Source: Pisolithus tinctorius (taxonomy: Eukaryota > Basidiomycota > Agaricomycetes > Boletales > Pisolithaceae). Taken from it: a stretch of DNA of 64,000 nucleotides. The stretch is from positions 186,001-250,000 of the forward strand of contig JANFAH010000063.1 in assembly GCA_024663395.1 (NCBI GenBank), given 5' to 3'. Every line of letters begins with the position of its first letter. Position 1 is the first letter of the stretch. The notes below the pieces were generated by a model. The model was not told the origin of the DNA. It saw only the letters and a program-made list of their open reading frames with translations, and did not search any database. The translations under genes were made by a program, and so were the position numbers. Shown in pieces: positions 33,670 to 45,040 of this stretch.

Positions 33670-34212
33670 ATTGGGAATTGAGTGAGCAGGAAGCCAATTA
33701 CATATCCCAGATGCGTGGGAAAACCCCAAAAAGCGCAAATAAAATAGTGGAGATTGCCAAAACATATCAAAAACATTTCATTGCTCACTCCCCAGTGGGA
33801 CTATGACTACTAGAATTGCGGTGTGACATGGTGGGGCATGCTCCATGAGATTGGCACCATGTGCCTTGCAGTTGCATCCCCTCAAAGTGACAGAAATGCG
33901 ACATGGTCCAATGGTACACTTTGTAATGCTCATCACAAAGTTATAAATCACTACTAGACTTGGTGTTCAGATGTGCCCATTTGCATTTCTGAGGCTTTGA
34001 GATGGTGCTACTGCAAGGCACATGGTGCCAATCTCATGGAGCATGCCCCACCATGTCACACTGCAATTCTGGTAGTCATAGTCCCACTGGGGAGTGAGCA
34101 ATGAAATGTTTTTGATATGTTTTGGCAATCTCCACTATTTTATTTGCGCTTTTTGGGGTTTTCCCATGCATCTGGGATATGTAATTGGCTTCCTGCTCAC
34201 TCAATTCCCAAT
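33670..34212. repeat. Inverted repeat, about 231-bp arms, 80-bp loop
   Basis: The left arm (33,670 to about 33,900) and right arm (about 33,982-34,212) are reverse complements centred on 33,941. Both encode the same peptide (WELSEQEANYISQM, then GKTPKSANKIVEIAKTYQKH) on opposite strands with one residue changed (R or H after QM, a CG to CA difference). The arms contain CpG (GATGCG and AAGCGC), unlike the surroundings. The encoded peptide is not recognised; it may be the start of a transposase. Confidence 0.8.
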
Positions 34213-34429
34213 GTGGTTTGTTCATGATAGGATGAATGCCAGATTGGACCTGCACATCACTCTCAGCTCTCACAGTACTGATTAGTTCCAGGACACATGG
34301 GGCTTTGGTGGGGAAACAGTGCAGGAGATGACTGCCAGCAGGTTTCTGAAGAGACCAATGGTGCTGATAGCATATTCTATTGATTATACTATAGTGTACA
34401 CCAGCATTTGCTGAGGTTGCCCTGAGAGA

Positions 34430-34841
34430 ATGTCCCCGATGAGCCAGAATGGTGATTTCTTGACTTGTGTTACAGCAAGGAGGCTTAGTGGTGCAAAATC
34501 ACTATTTGGCATTGTTTGTTTGTTGACAAATCATTCAGTAGACCATATGATATATTATGTAAGCATTGGTGAGCATCTCACCATGTTTCATATGTGTCCC
34601 CAAGGACTACATCCCCAGTATATCACAAAGTTACATAATTGTCCCAATGAGCTCTCATTTTCATTTGGGTATTCTGTCATCAGTTTCTATTCAAATATTA
34701 TGTAATATGGCTCATCAGAGAGCCATGACCAGCTGCTTCGATCCATCCACCAACACCTTGGACTCAATAATGATAGTTCACTTGCTACACCATGATTAAT
34801 GAAAAAACATGCAAACATTGGGACAATTTTGTGAGTCACTG
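34430..34841 (+). mobile_element. Tc1-type right terminus, degraded
   Basis: It ends GTGAGTCACTG at 34,841 followed by TA. An inner copy of the terminal site (TAATTGTCCCAATG) lies near 34,634, the same spacing style as in the complete Tc1 copies. The part at 34,430-34,600 matches the element end at 30,480-30,605 inverted. No complete transposase is visible. Confidence 0.5.
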
Positions 34842-35261
34842 TACATATTGGTAATGGCTATAGTGGCTACTTGGTGATAGGGTTCATCATAGTAAGTGTT
34901 CAGCTGTTGTAGAAGCTATGTTGTACTGACATCAGACCTGTAGAGTTGTCTGTCTTGTTCTCCTGGTGATGGTTCACCTCAGATAGGTGAACCTTGCATT
35001 GTTGTGTTGATGCTAATGTGCATTTAGCATCTTTGTCATTATTTGTTGTGTGGTTTTTGGAAACTTGGTTGAATTGAGGATGTTTTTTATTGGCCCAACT
35101 GTACTTCTGGAGGAGGGCCCTCTCTGGAATGCAGGCAAGCCTTGGTTTCTTATGAAACCATTATGCTTTTGTAGTTGAATTTATGTATGCACTTGTCAAT
35201 GTCACTCTGCTTTGATTGTATTACAATGCTGTGTGGGGATCTATGCCTCTTTTTTTTGAAT
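34842..35261. other. No gene recognised
   Basis: AT-rich sequence with no frame above 60 codons and no repeat that I could match. Confidence 0.3.
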
Positions 35262-36064
35262 GAAGCAACTCTGGTCAGGAGCATCAACCAAAACACTGGT
35301 GTACCAAGATAAGTGGCCAGTCACTTATGGTTGTGGGGCATGCCAACAACTGTGTGGTACACACATGAGCCAGTCCAACTCTGGACAGGTATGGCAACCA
35401 AAGTGCCAGTGTATGTACCCAAGATAAGCAACTGGTCACTTATTTTTTGGGGGGGCATGCCATTGGGTGCACACCCAAGCCAGTATGGCTTACTTAATTG
35501 ATTACATAAGCAATAAATAGCACCACTTTCATATAGTTCATTGATTATCTAATGTCCAAATATGGAAGTGACAGCATTACATAAGCAACAAGCAAGTATA
35601 TACCAAGGTCAGATTTGTGGCTGTGTAACTTTTGCATCTTTGAACTTGAACCACCACCTGCTGCATTAGGATTAAGTACAAACAGATACAAAAAAGAAAC
35701 TTGTCCAGCACCCACAAAACCCAGGCCAAGGTAAGCCAAAGTCATTGGAAAAATAAGCAACCAGTGCTTATTTCTCTCCCCCTGCCTGCAGTCCAATGAC
35801 AATGACAGTAAGTCTGGCAAAAGGACTGCTGTGCCCCAGGTAAGTTGTGCCACACCTCATGCACAGGAAACCACACTGACTTGCATGTGTATCATGACAT
35901 GTCACAACTTTCCCAGCCCCCCAGACCCACTGTAAGTAACCTGGCACCTCTGACAAGTGACTGGTCGCTTATTCTGACTTTCAGTTCAGGGCATCTCCAC
36001 TGGAACAGATGTGGCTGCAGCCATCAATCTTTCACATGCCCAGTCCACTGCTGCCCACAGGTGG
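35262..36064 (+). repeat. Second copy of the 18.04-18.85 kb segment
   Basis: The flank, the first exons (SNDNDSKSGKRTAVPQ and STGTDVAAAINLSHAQSTAAH) and the introns of the 18.5-kb relic are repeated here. Palindromes of the AATAAGTGAC type lie at 35,308, 35,423, 35,752 and 35,952. The start codon is TTG instead of ATG. It then joins the SNF2 relic, so it is a chimeric junction. Confidence 0.75.
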
Positions 36065-37525
36065 TCCATGGAAATGACCAGAGTCCCTCACACATTGGCA
36101 AGGTGAGAGGACTATTGAATTGGACACCCTTTCCCAGGTGGTCCACCACCATCTTGATTCAAGCAGCCACACTCCCCTCACTATGGATGATGATGTTCAA
36201 ACCCTCATTGCATCTCCCAATGGCATTGCTGATGACCATGAGTATGGTGTGGATGATCAAGTCATCATATATTCTGCCTTCCCATCCTCCAATCAGGCAT
36301 TGATTGATGTATGTTCACACTCACTTCCCTCATTCAAATTTTAGTCATGATGCCAGATTCCTGCTTTATATGACATCACAGCAGTTGAACTGGACAGGAC
36401 TATGACACTGAAGAAGTGACAGGCAGCACTGGACAATTTCCATGTGTCAACATAGATGACCAGTCATTGTGTGCTCATCATCTCTAACATTGGGATGGTA
36501 GGTCTTAACCTGGCATGTGCAAATATCATGTTAATTGTAGTAAGTATTACACATCTGGATCTAGATATTCATCAATCACTTATACATATCACAGGACACT
36601 ATGTGGTCAGCACTTGATGATGAGCAGCCACATGGGAGAATGGTACCCCCAGCAAAAGCAAGTCCACACATACCAGCTCATCACTTGTCAACCCCAAATG
36701 TCTTTTTAAACAATATACCATTTGATAAAGGGCAACTTCACTCCATGTTCATGGGGTGTACAGATGAAATTAATAAGTGCATGCTAGCACCCCCCACCCA
36801 TATCTAATATCCATCTCTCATGACTACAGAAGGGTTATTTGAGAATGACAATGATGGTGACAGCATATTGTCAATCTCAACCACTCATGCAGCAACAATG
36901 ACAATGCACCACTGAGACCAACATCACATGTCAATCCTAAACCAAAACCACACCCAAGCCTACCATTGACAGAAAAGGGAAATGGCCCCAGGCATCACAA
37001 CACTGGGTCATTGGACAACCCATTAGGGATGGAAGATATCCAACCATCTGGGAGCAAGGAGATGAGTGACAAGTGTGCCCCAGTGAGTTCTCCCAAAACC
37101 ACTGATAAACAGCCCAGGCACAGACAGAGTAGCACAGTGACCATGGTCAAAGCCACAGTAAACTCACTCACTGTGGTTATGGCTGCAATGCAGGCTGAGG
37201 AGGGCTCAGCAACTGTGTCAACATCACAAGACAAGTCAGCACAGACACCTCTGTGATAGACCCTGTTGACAAGATCTTGGCCCAGCTGCTGGATCCCAGT
37301 GGCCAAAATAACCCCAATGAAGACAAAGCTCTGGCCCCCAAGAATCTCCAGTTGCCTATGCTATCACCTCTCACTCCACCCCTGCCATCAGTGCCAGATG
37401 ATGCAGGTGAATCATCTGTGGGTCCAAGCACAGCTGGGTCAGGTTTTTGCAATGCCACACATGGCCACCCATTGGCAACAAACAAGGATGGGAGTGGTGG
37501 CTCCAAACCCACTTCCATGTGCTGA
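36065..37525 (+). pseudogene. SNF2-type helicase C-terminal relic, copy 2
   Basis: The frame 36,118-36,344 gives LDTLSQVVHHHL and then YSAFPSSNQALIDV. About 36,490-36,540 holds the MVGL.LACANIM region (motif V type), then an intron. About 36,598-36,770 gives DTMWSALDDEQPHG.M, VFLNNIPFDKGQLHS and FMGCTDEIN. A low-complexity tail follows (36,966-37,256 and 37,253-37,525, containing PVDKILAQLLDPSGQNNP). It is better preserved than copy 1 at 714-2,303 in the LACAN and DTMWSALDDEQ parts but also frameshifted and stop-interrupted. The N-terminal ATPase lobe is absent. Confidence 0.6.
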
Positions 37526-38170
37526 AGGGACACTAGAGGTGGCAGAGGTGGTGGAGGTAGCTGTCAGGGTAAGCCATGATCTTTGTTCTCAAGTTAACTT
37601 GCCTGCCTGCTGCTCCAATCATACTATTGTCCCTATTTACATCATGCTGTCTGCTGCAATGTCCCCTACATACATCATTCTCTACTTTGCATATCCCCCC
37701 CACATCTATACATGTCTTCAGTTGGGTCATTTGTTGGTATGTTGACCATGCTGAGGAATGACATACATTTGTGTTTAGTTGTGTTGCTGTGCACATGTGC
37801 ATGACTGGCATGGTGAATGGACATCACAGCTGTCCATTCCAGCCAATTGCATGTGATGTGATGTGTCCCAATATTGTTTGAGGGTGCCACATGCACATAT
37901 GTATGTCAACATAGTGCCATCAAAGTTGGCAATGTATGGCATTCTTATCCTGGATGACCATCAGCACCTACACAGGATCAGAATATTAGTGGAGTATAAA
38001 CTTACTGTATTACTCAGCTAATGTGTCAGAAAGGGGCACATTACATGGGATTTCATTTGTTGTGAGGAGATTCAATTAGGTGGAACACAGGATTGGAAGA
38101 TTAACAAGTGGTGAGCAAATATATTTAACACATTATAATGAATTGCCATGCTGTCATCTAATAGCTGATC
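37526..38170. other. No gene recognised
   Basis: Short frames only. The sequence after the SNF2 tail is A/T-rich and unmatched elsewhere in the window. Confidence 0.3.
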
Positions 38171-39350
38171 AGCAATTTTTGGCCATCTTGGATGGCTAGC
38201 ATGCAACTTAACATCCCATCATCATGTGATCAGTGACCCTGGACAGCCACCTGCTTCATAGACCTCATGGTCATCTCACCTCAGGTTCTCATACCCCACA
38301 GGTGATAGCCATCCAAGATGGCCAAATACTTGTTGACAGTCATCATAATATGTCTCTGATGACATTGAATGCCAGTACTAATACCACTGCATTAAATTCT
38401 CAGAGTATCTAAGAGTGTGGTAGTGTGAGGGAAGCAAATCAGTGGTAATTGTGTGGATTAGATGGAATAATAGTAGCAGTTGGCTGTCCAAGACAGCCAG
38501 TTGTACTGTGGGCCTGGGTCATGCAACACAACCCATTTGCAACTGATGGGCCATCCAAAAGGCACCCACTCATGGTGACATGATTAGACCTGTGTGTATG
38601 TTGGCTGTCCTGGATGGCCACCCCCCTTACAGACACTGTAGGCATCTGACAATGAATGTGGTCACTTGTTACATCACTTGGAAAGGGCATGGCAGCTGGC
38701 AATTGTGAAGATTTATGTGCCCATTCCATTTCCAAAAATTTTGATATGTACCTAGCAACTGGCCATCCTGGGCAGTGCATCATCAATAGTAGGTGTGACT
38801 ATTCCCTCACCAATTATATTCACATGGCTGCAGCAATTGGCAATCCAAGCAAATGTTTAGGTGCAACAATTCCAATCCCCATTATATTCATAGGTCTGTA
38901 GTGACTGGTCATCCAAGACAGCCATGATCAATTGTTAGATGCAAGAATTACCCCATTACATTCACAGGTCCATAGCAATTGGATGTCCAAGAAAGCCATC
39001 ATCAAATGTGACCATTCCATTCCTCATTATATGCACAGGTACATAGTGCCTAGCCATCCAAGATAGCCACCATCAATCATTACATGTGACCATTCCATAT
39101 TAAATTACATTCACAGGTCCATAGTGATTGGTTGTCCAAGATGGCTGTCATCAATCTGAGGTGCAACCCTTTCATTCCCCATTATATGCACAGATATGTA
39201 GTGACTGACCATCCAAGACAGCCATGGTCAATATTAGGTGTGACCATTCCACATTCCATTCCATTCACATGTCTGTAGTGACTGGCCATCCAAGATAGCC
39301 ATCATCCAACTTAGGTGCAACCATTCAATCTGACCATAGTCAATCTTTAG
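38171..39350. repeat. Minisatellite with TGGCCATCC-type palindromes, about 78-bp unit
   Basis: From about 38,740 to 39,350 a unit of about 75-85 bp repeats about eight times. It combines CATTCCATT..ATTATATTCACAGG, a GTAGTGACTGGCCATCC word, AAGA, and AGCCATCATCAA. The core TGGCCATCCAAGATGGCCA is a palindrome with 8-bp arms. Looser copies lie at 38,180-38,640. No gene. Confidence 0.8.
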
Positions 39351-39417
39351 GTCAACAACCTCCTGGACTGCAGGCCCTATGAAGTCCCTTGCAACTATGA
39401 TTCCCTCATAGGCATTT

Positions 39418-41741
39418 TGTCATAACCGTGCATTTGTTCTAAGTCCTTACTTACTCTGCACCCTCTTCTGCTGGTCATTCACTGACTCCACACCAACTCC
39501 ACCTAACTTCTGTTGGTTGCAAACCATCTCTGCTCTGACTACTGTCAGACTTGTGTTGCTCCCCTACCAGACCAAGTGGACCATTCTCTGAGGGGTCATG
39601 TGACTTCTTTTGGACTTCTCCCTGACAGCACACAGTCAGGTACTTGGCAGCATGCACACTGCATGGTCCAGTGCCTAGACTGTTTCCTCTTTGGGATGTT
39701 CTGTGTTACCTGTTTGTACAGTGGCTCAAAAAAGTGTCCCAATGTTTGGTGATTTTGGAAAGAGTTGAGATTTATGAGAGAGCCAATAGGAATTAGTTAA
39801 AACACCTGCAGGACGAAAGGTAGTACTAACCGTTGCCTTGACAACAATGGCTTGTGTATGTAATTTGGTTGACATGCCACCAAGATATAACCATTTTAAA
39901 ATGACATGTCATTGGGACACTTTTTTGAGCATGATCTTGTCAGTCATTATTTAGTAAATATCATAAAGATTTGACAACTCCTGAGGGATTTTTTGCTTCA
40001 ACCCTGACTGATTATGTAATGTACATAATCCTGAGCCATAAAAATGGCTTGGGTCCCACTCAGCTAACCCTACTTCACCATGAAATGCATTTTTCCCTCT
40101 GCTAGAGCAAATATCCACCTTTTTTCTGAATCTGGCCTTTCTGCTCATCAAATCTCCTCCACAACTGGTCAGGGGAGGTCTACTGTGGCCAGGGTTATCA
40201 AAGAGTTCCAGCTAGATTAAGGAAAACCTCAAACTAGGACATCCTTACCAGCCTTCTTCTCCTGGCAGAGGAGAATATTCACCAGTATGACCTCTGGAAG
40301 AGCTGAAAATGCTGTCCAGGCTGCCCATATAATGTGTGTGGCTGTTCCCTCTCCTGTCACTTCCCAAACTGTTTGCAGTGTGCTCAATTCTGCATCCCTG
40401 AAGGTGATTGTCAAGCAGGAGATGCCACTCTTGTCTTGCAAGCATACACAACAGTGACTTGCCTTTGCTCTTAAGCACCAAAACTGGACTGTGGATGACT
40501 GCACTAGGGTCATCTTGTGAGTTGAGCCCAAGACCAATAGTATTGGACCAGATGCAAGGAAATTTGTGTGGAAAATGGTAGGGAAGTGTTTGCAGGATAA
40601 TTCTCCTGCTTGACTACAGCCTTCAAGGATGCAGAATTGAGCACACTGCAAACAGTTTGGGAAGTGACAGGAGAGGGAACAGCCACACACATTATATGGG
40701 CAGCCTGGACAGCATTTTCAGCTCTTCCAGAGGTCATACTGGTGAATATTCTCCTCTGCCAGGAGAAGAAGGCTGGTAAGGATGTCCTAGTTTGAGGTTT
40801 TCCTTAATCTAGCTGGAACTCTTTGATAACCCTGGCCACAGTAGACCTCCCCTGACCAGTTGTGGAGGAGATTTGATGAGCAGAAAGGCCAGATTCAGAA
40901 AAAAGGTGGATATTTGCTCTAGCAGAGGGAAAAATGCATTTCATGGTGAAGTAGGGTTAGCTGAGTGGGACCCAAGCCATTTTTATGGCTCAGGATTATG
41001 TACATTACATAATCAGTCAGGGTTGAAGCAAAAAATCCCTCAGGAGTTGTCAAATCTTTATGATATTTACTAAATAATGACTGACAAGATCATGCTCAAA
41101 AAAGTGTCCCAATGACATGTCATTTTAAAATGGTTATATCTTGGTGGCATGTCAACCAAATTACATACACAAGCCATTGTTGTCAAGGCAACGGTTAGTA
41201 CTACCTTTCGTCCTGCAGGTGTTTTAACTAATTCCTATTGGCTCTCTCATAAATCTCAACTCTTTCCAAAATCACCAAACATTGGGACACTTTTTTGAGC
41301 CACTGTATGTCCTCCACCTACCCTTCATTCATCATCTAGGAAGTTTTACTTGAAATTTTACGAGTCTCCATATGTCAGTTCTGATTCTGGTTACTGTACC
41401 TCCATAGCAGTATAAAAGCATGTACTGTACTCTGCTGTTCTTCAGTATGAATATCAACTTAGTTCCTACTCCTTCTGTCTCCGTCCTCTGTCTGTCAGAA
41501 GTTACCTCTGACACTCTCTATCTGTACTCTCCCTCTGAAATATGAGGGCTGAGATTGTGCAAGGGGGTAGTGCACAAGCTAAACTTGACACCCTCACTCC
41601 GCTCCACCTTTGTCTCAGCGGACTTTGTTCCTGCCACCACTCCACTAGTCGGAGTTCTGTTCCTTCCTGTCAGACTTGCTTCCAAACCCTTCTCTAGACC
41701 TTTTAGTGTCAGAGTTGGTCAGAGTAGGCCTGGACTTGACA
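39418..41741 (+). mobile_element. Solo LTR, family A, interrupted by a Tc1 derivative
   Basis: It starts TGTCATAACCG and ends TGGACTTGACA, with perfect 5-bp target copies CATTT at 39,413-39,417 and 41,742-41,746. Removing the insert at 39,719-41,305 plus one TA leaves 735 bp, exactly the length of the copy at 23,484-24,218. The solo LTR is therefore older than the Tc1 derivative inside it. Confidence 0.93.
39719..41305. mobile_element. Fold-back Tc1 derivative (long palindrome)
   Basis: A 1,587-bp insert flanked by TA (39,717-39,718 and 41,306-41,307) is an inverted repeat centred on 40,512. Its arms are about 705 bp and nearly identical, and the loop is about 177 bp. The left arm plus loop (39,719 to about 40,600) is the 5' half of a Tc1 element: terminal repeat CAGTGGCTCAAAAAAGTG, an inner inverted site near 39,920, and a transposase start with ALKHQNWTVDDC and SIGPDARKFVWKMVG in the loop. 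The right arm is the same 5' half inverted. The 3' half with the last catalytic residues is missing, so it cannot code for transposase but has two good ends. Confidence 0.92.
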
Positions 41742-43060
41742 CATTTCACATGATTTGCCATACTCCAATCATTTGGAACTCACTCCAATCCCTCCATTTA
41801 AATATGTTTTGAAGACAGATAATCATCTCAAGGCCAAGGCCTATGTGGGTGTGGGTGTCGGTGATTAGTTCTGGCCTATGCCCCAAGCAGCTGGGTCAGT
41901 GTCTGACCAAATCCTACATAACAGGGAAGACAGTTGAACTTGCCAATGCACAAGATCCCAATTTTTTCCTTTGGCAAGGTCACCAATCACTCCCTGATTC
42001 AAGTGTTCTTGCCTTGCATGGTCAGCAAGTGTGAGTCCAGGGCTATCCCATCCCAAGATCTCAAACTTGTGTATGATAAATGCCTGCATCCACTTGTGTG
42101 AAGGCACATGCATAACATGGAATCCCATTGGCCAGCCAGCTACTCCTTAGCTCTCAGCCTCTATTGTGACAGAATGGGAAAGATCCATGAAGGCTCTCTT
42201 GATATTCCTGCCCATACACTGCCCATTTTTGGGGAGGAACATCTCACCAACTTGCTACTCTGCAACCCTACTTTCAAGATGCATACTATGTCCATGAATT
42301 CAGAGGGTGGAAGGGTGCCACTGTGCATGATCCCCTTGATGCACAGGATCAAGATCTGGGCCTCCAAAAGTTTATTGATATGCTTCATATGGAGAGGATA
42401 GATCCAGACAATTGGTACATTGATGTTGGGCTTGAATTCAGACAACATGACCAGGTGGTCACTTAGCATGCCACTGGGCATGAAATTGTTCTCACCCATT
42501 GTCTCCCATCACTGGATCAGGAAGTCATCAACCCAATAGTCACCAAATCCCCATTCCATGTTGATCACTTGATGCACCTAAAAGAACTCACTGGTTTCCA
42601 ATATGCACCTGGGAGGAAAGGACATGGTGATGAAGTTCACTACATTCAGGCCTATGCAACAGAGAAGACTATGTCATACCAGCTTCATCCAGGTCTATTC
42701 ACTCCACTGGATCTCATGTCTCTCCTCACCACAGACAATCTTGAAACCCTCATCAAGAAAACCAAGGAGATGAGCAAGATCTTGTTCAATTGTACTGGTG
42801 GGGAGGCTGGACATGCACAGGAAGGTTGTGCAAGGCTCAAAGTTTGAGTTTGATTCTCCCAGGCACTCTCAGCCTTCACCACCATCCCAAGTTGACACTT
42901 GCAGTATTGTTTAGTGCATCTCCCTGCTAAGTCATGGTGGTAAGTGTAAATTCTTCTCATGCTATCACAATCACTAATTATTCTTGATGATGTTAGGTGG
43001 TCCAAGTGGTACCAATTACCTGCAGTCCACATGGTGATCAAAAACTTGCTTCACAGTGAA
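41742..43060 (+). pseudogene. Unidentified relic, first part (41.7-43.1 kb)
   Basis: Pieces at 41,843-42,034, 42,108-42,401 and 42,569-42,847 encode stretches such as HLKELTGFQYAPGRKG, VHYIQAYATEKTMSYQLHP and PLDLMSLLTTDNLETLIKKT. They are linked by GTAAG..AG-like joins. Opposite-strand frames overlap but look like shadows. No domain is recognised. Confidence 0.35.
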
Positions 43061-44815
43061 TTCAGAGACAGAAAATCAGACTGTGCTTTGGGCTTGGGTG
43101 CCCTCATGATCTGGATCATCAATGGCCTGCATCATTGACCCAATGAGAAATCCATCCTGTTGGCAAAAGAAGTTTGCCAACATACCCACAATGACTATGT
43201 TGATGATTTTGAAGATCAAGATGATGATGCAATCATGCCACTCATGTATGAAGTTGGGCTGTACTTTGGCTGTGACATTTTGATTGATAGTATTGGTGCC
43301 TTCCACCTGCCTTACCATAAGGCCATCTCTGATGAGGCATTCCAGTCTGCTTTTTGGCTCACTCTCCCCCAAGTTCAACAAATAATGGGTGTTGCCAATC
43401 ATGATCTTCTATGGACATTGTCAAATCAACATCACACTTCCAACCACTCCAAACACCCCACCCTGCATGTCCAGGACATCAGACCAACCAATCATCCACT
43501 CCCTCAGGTCAATATTGACTTGTTAGAAAATATCACCATCCATCCTGCCAAGTGAATGTGAGAGCCCAATGTTGATCACTTTGCTCAACATGGAGGTGGA
43601 AACCATGATGCTCATTTTTGACAACAAAGAGCCTGATGAAGATATAGCAACTCAGGTCCAACTTCTTTTGGAAAAAATTTTTAATGACATGCTACAGGAA
43701 TCTCTGAACAAGAAAGCAACTTCAGAAGGTATCTGGACCAACATTCCCCCACAGCAGCAAACTCAAGAAGCCACTGAGACCCTATATCAATCATTTGCCC
43801 TTCCATTCCTTGCAGCACAGTACACATCCTACACAGGGCAGCAATGGGACCATTCCCATTGCCTTTTACCATCTCAATTGCCCACCACCATAAGACAAAA
43901 CTTCCACAAGTGCATGTATTATCACAAATGGCTTGACCTTATTGCATTGCTTGGAGTCCAAACATGCAACAGAGTACAGGCAGCCATCAGACAGAAGTTC
44001 AGTACTCTGGTGTGGATCCCATTCACTGGATCAGATAGGATATGGTGCACTGGGCCTATGACAGGGAGGGGGTGGTTTACATTGCCTGAGGGACACCCTC
44101 CAGCAGGACCCCAGATTGCCTTGAATCTGAATCTGAATGCCAGGCATCTGGGATTGGGGAAACCTTTATTGTGGGTCATGCCCACTTCAAACCATGCAGA
44201 TGATATCATGGATGGTGAGGATGAGGATGGTAATGAGCTGCCAGCTGCACCCAGGGCTGCCATACAGCATGAGGATGAGGGAGATGGCAGGAGATCTTTA
44301 TTGTGAGGAGCATTGACTGCAAGCCATGCTGACCCAGGTCTCCCATTCAGCAAGAGGGGGAAGATGAAGATGAATATGAAGATGAAGATGACAAACCTGG
44401 CTAGCAAACAGCATCCACTGCATGCCATGCTGGACCTGGTGCTCTGATTCAGTGAGATGAAGAAGAAGAGGAGGAAGAGGAGGAGGACATGAGGTTTGCT
44501 GAGCCACAGACAGGCCAGTTCTGGAATCACACCCCTAGTCCAGGAGCATTGAGTCAGGTGAATCATCACTCATCATCATCATGTTCTCCCTAGCCCACTG
44601 CATCTGTGGTCACCAACAGGGCCCAATCATACAGCTCACTTGACCAGCACTATAGCATGGGCTACATGCCACAGATACCCACATTGGATGACATTCTACA
44701 ACAACCTCCACAAGGAGTTCAGGTGGATGCTGAATTCAACAAATTCACTATGGAATTCCCATGGTATATAAGCCAACTACTCAGGAAGGAGGAAGAGGAA
44801 GAAGATTTCAATTGA
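43061..44815 (+). pseudogene. Unidentified relic, second part, with acidic tail
   Basis: The frame 43,160-43,555 (YVDDFEDQDDDAIMPLMYEV, then HLPYHKAISDEAFQSAFWLT) is followed by 43,569-44,306, the longest open frame of the repeat-rich part (245 codons; WIPFTGSDRIWCTG, then TGRGWFTLPEGHPPAGPQIA). A purine-rich acidic tail follows (DDIMDGEDEDGNE, with runs of GAAGATGAAGATG at 44,370-44,490). A last piece at 44,606-44,815 ends in KEEEEEDFN. It may be one gene with the preceding part. I do not recognise the family. A minus-strand 215-codon frame over the acidic tract is rejected. Confidence 0.4.
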
Positions 44816-45040
44816 ACCCTGAGTGAAATTATTGTGTACAGATTTCTTGTTAGCTCTAGATGTTATGACAATTTGATATGGTTTATATCTTCCCCACCAG
44901 TAATCTTGGAATGACAACAGTGAGCTCACTAACTAGTGACTAGGCATGTGAAGTTGGCATTCCACATGCATGCATTCCCCACTTTTAGCCACCCAGACAT
45001 CCAGATGGCAATGTGCGTAATCATCATTTATCCCAGTCCA
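44816..45040. other. Short spacer without features
   Basis: No frame, repeat match or RNA feature is supported. Confidence 0.3.

Noticed and set aside
30268..34841. One large Tc1-like element bounded by the two degraded termini
   Set aside because: The left (AGGGACAAAAG) and right (CTCACAAAATTG) terminal sequences belong to different subfamilies and the interior holds unrelated repeats.
43922..44569. 215-codon minus-strand frame
   Set aside because: Reverse of the GAA/GAT-rich acidic tail, giving artificial Phe/Ile/Phe repeats.
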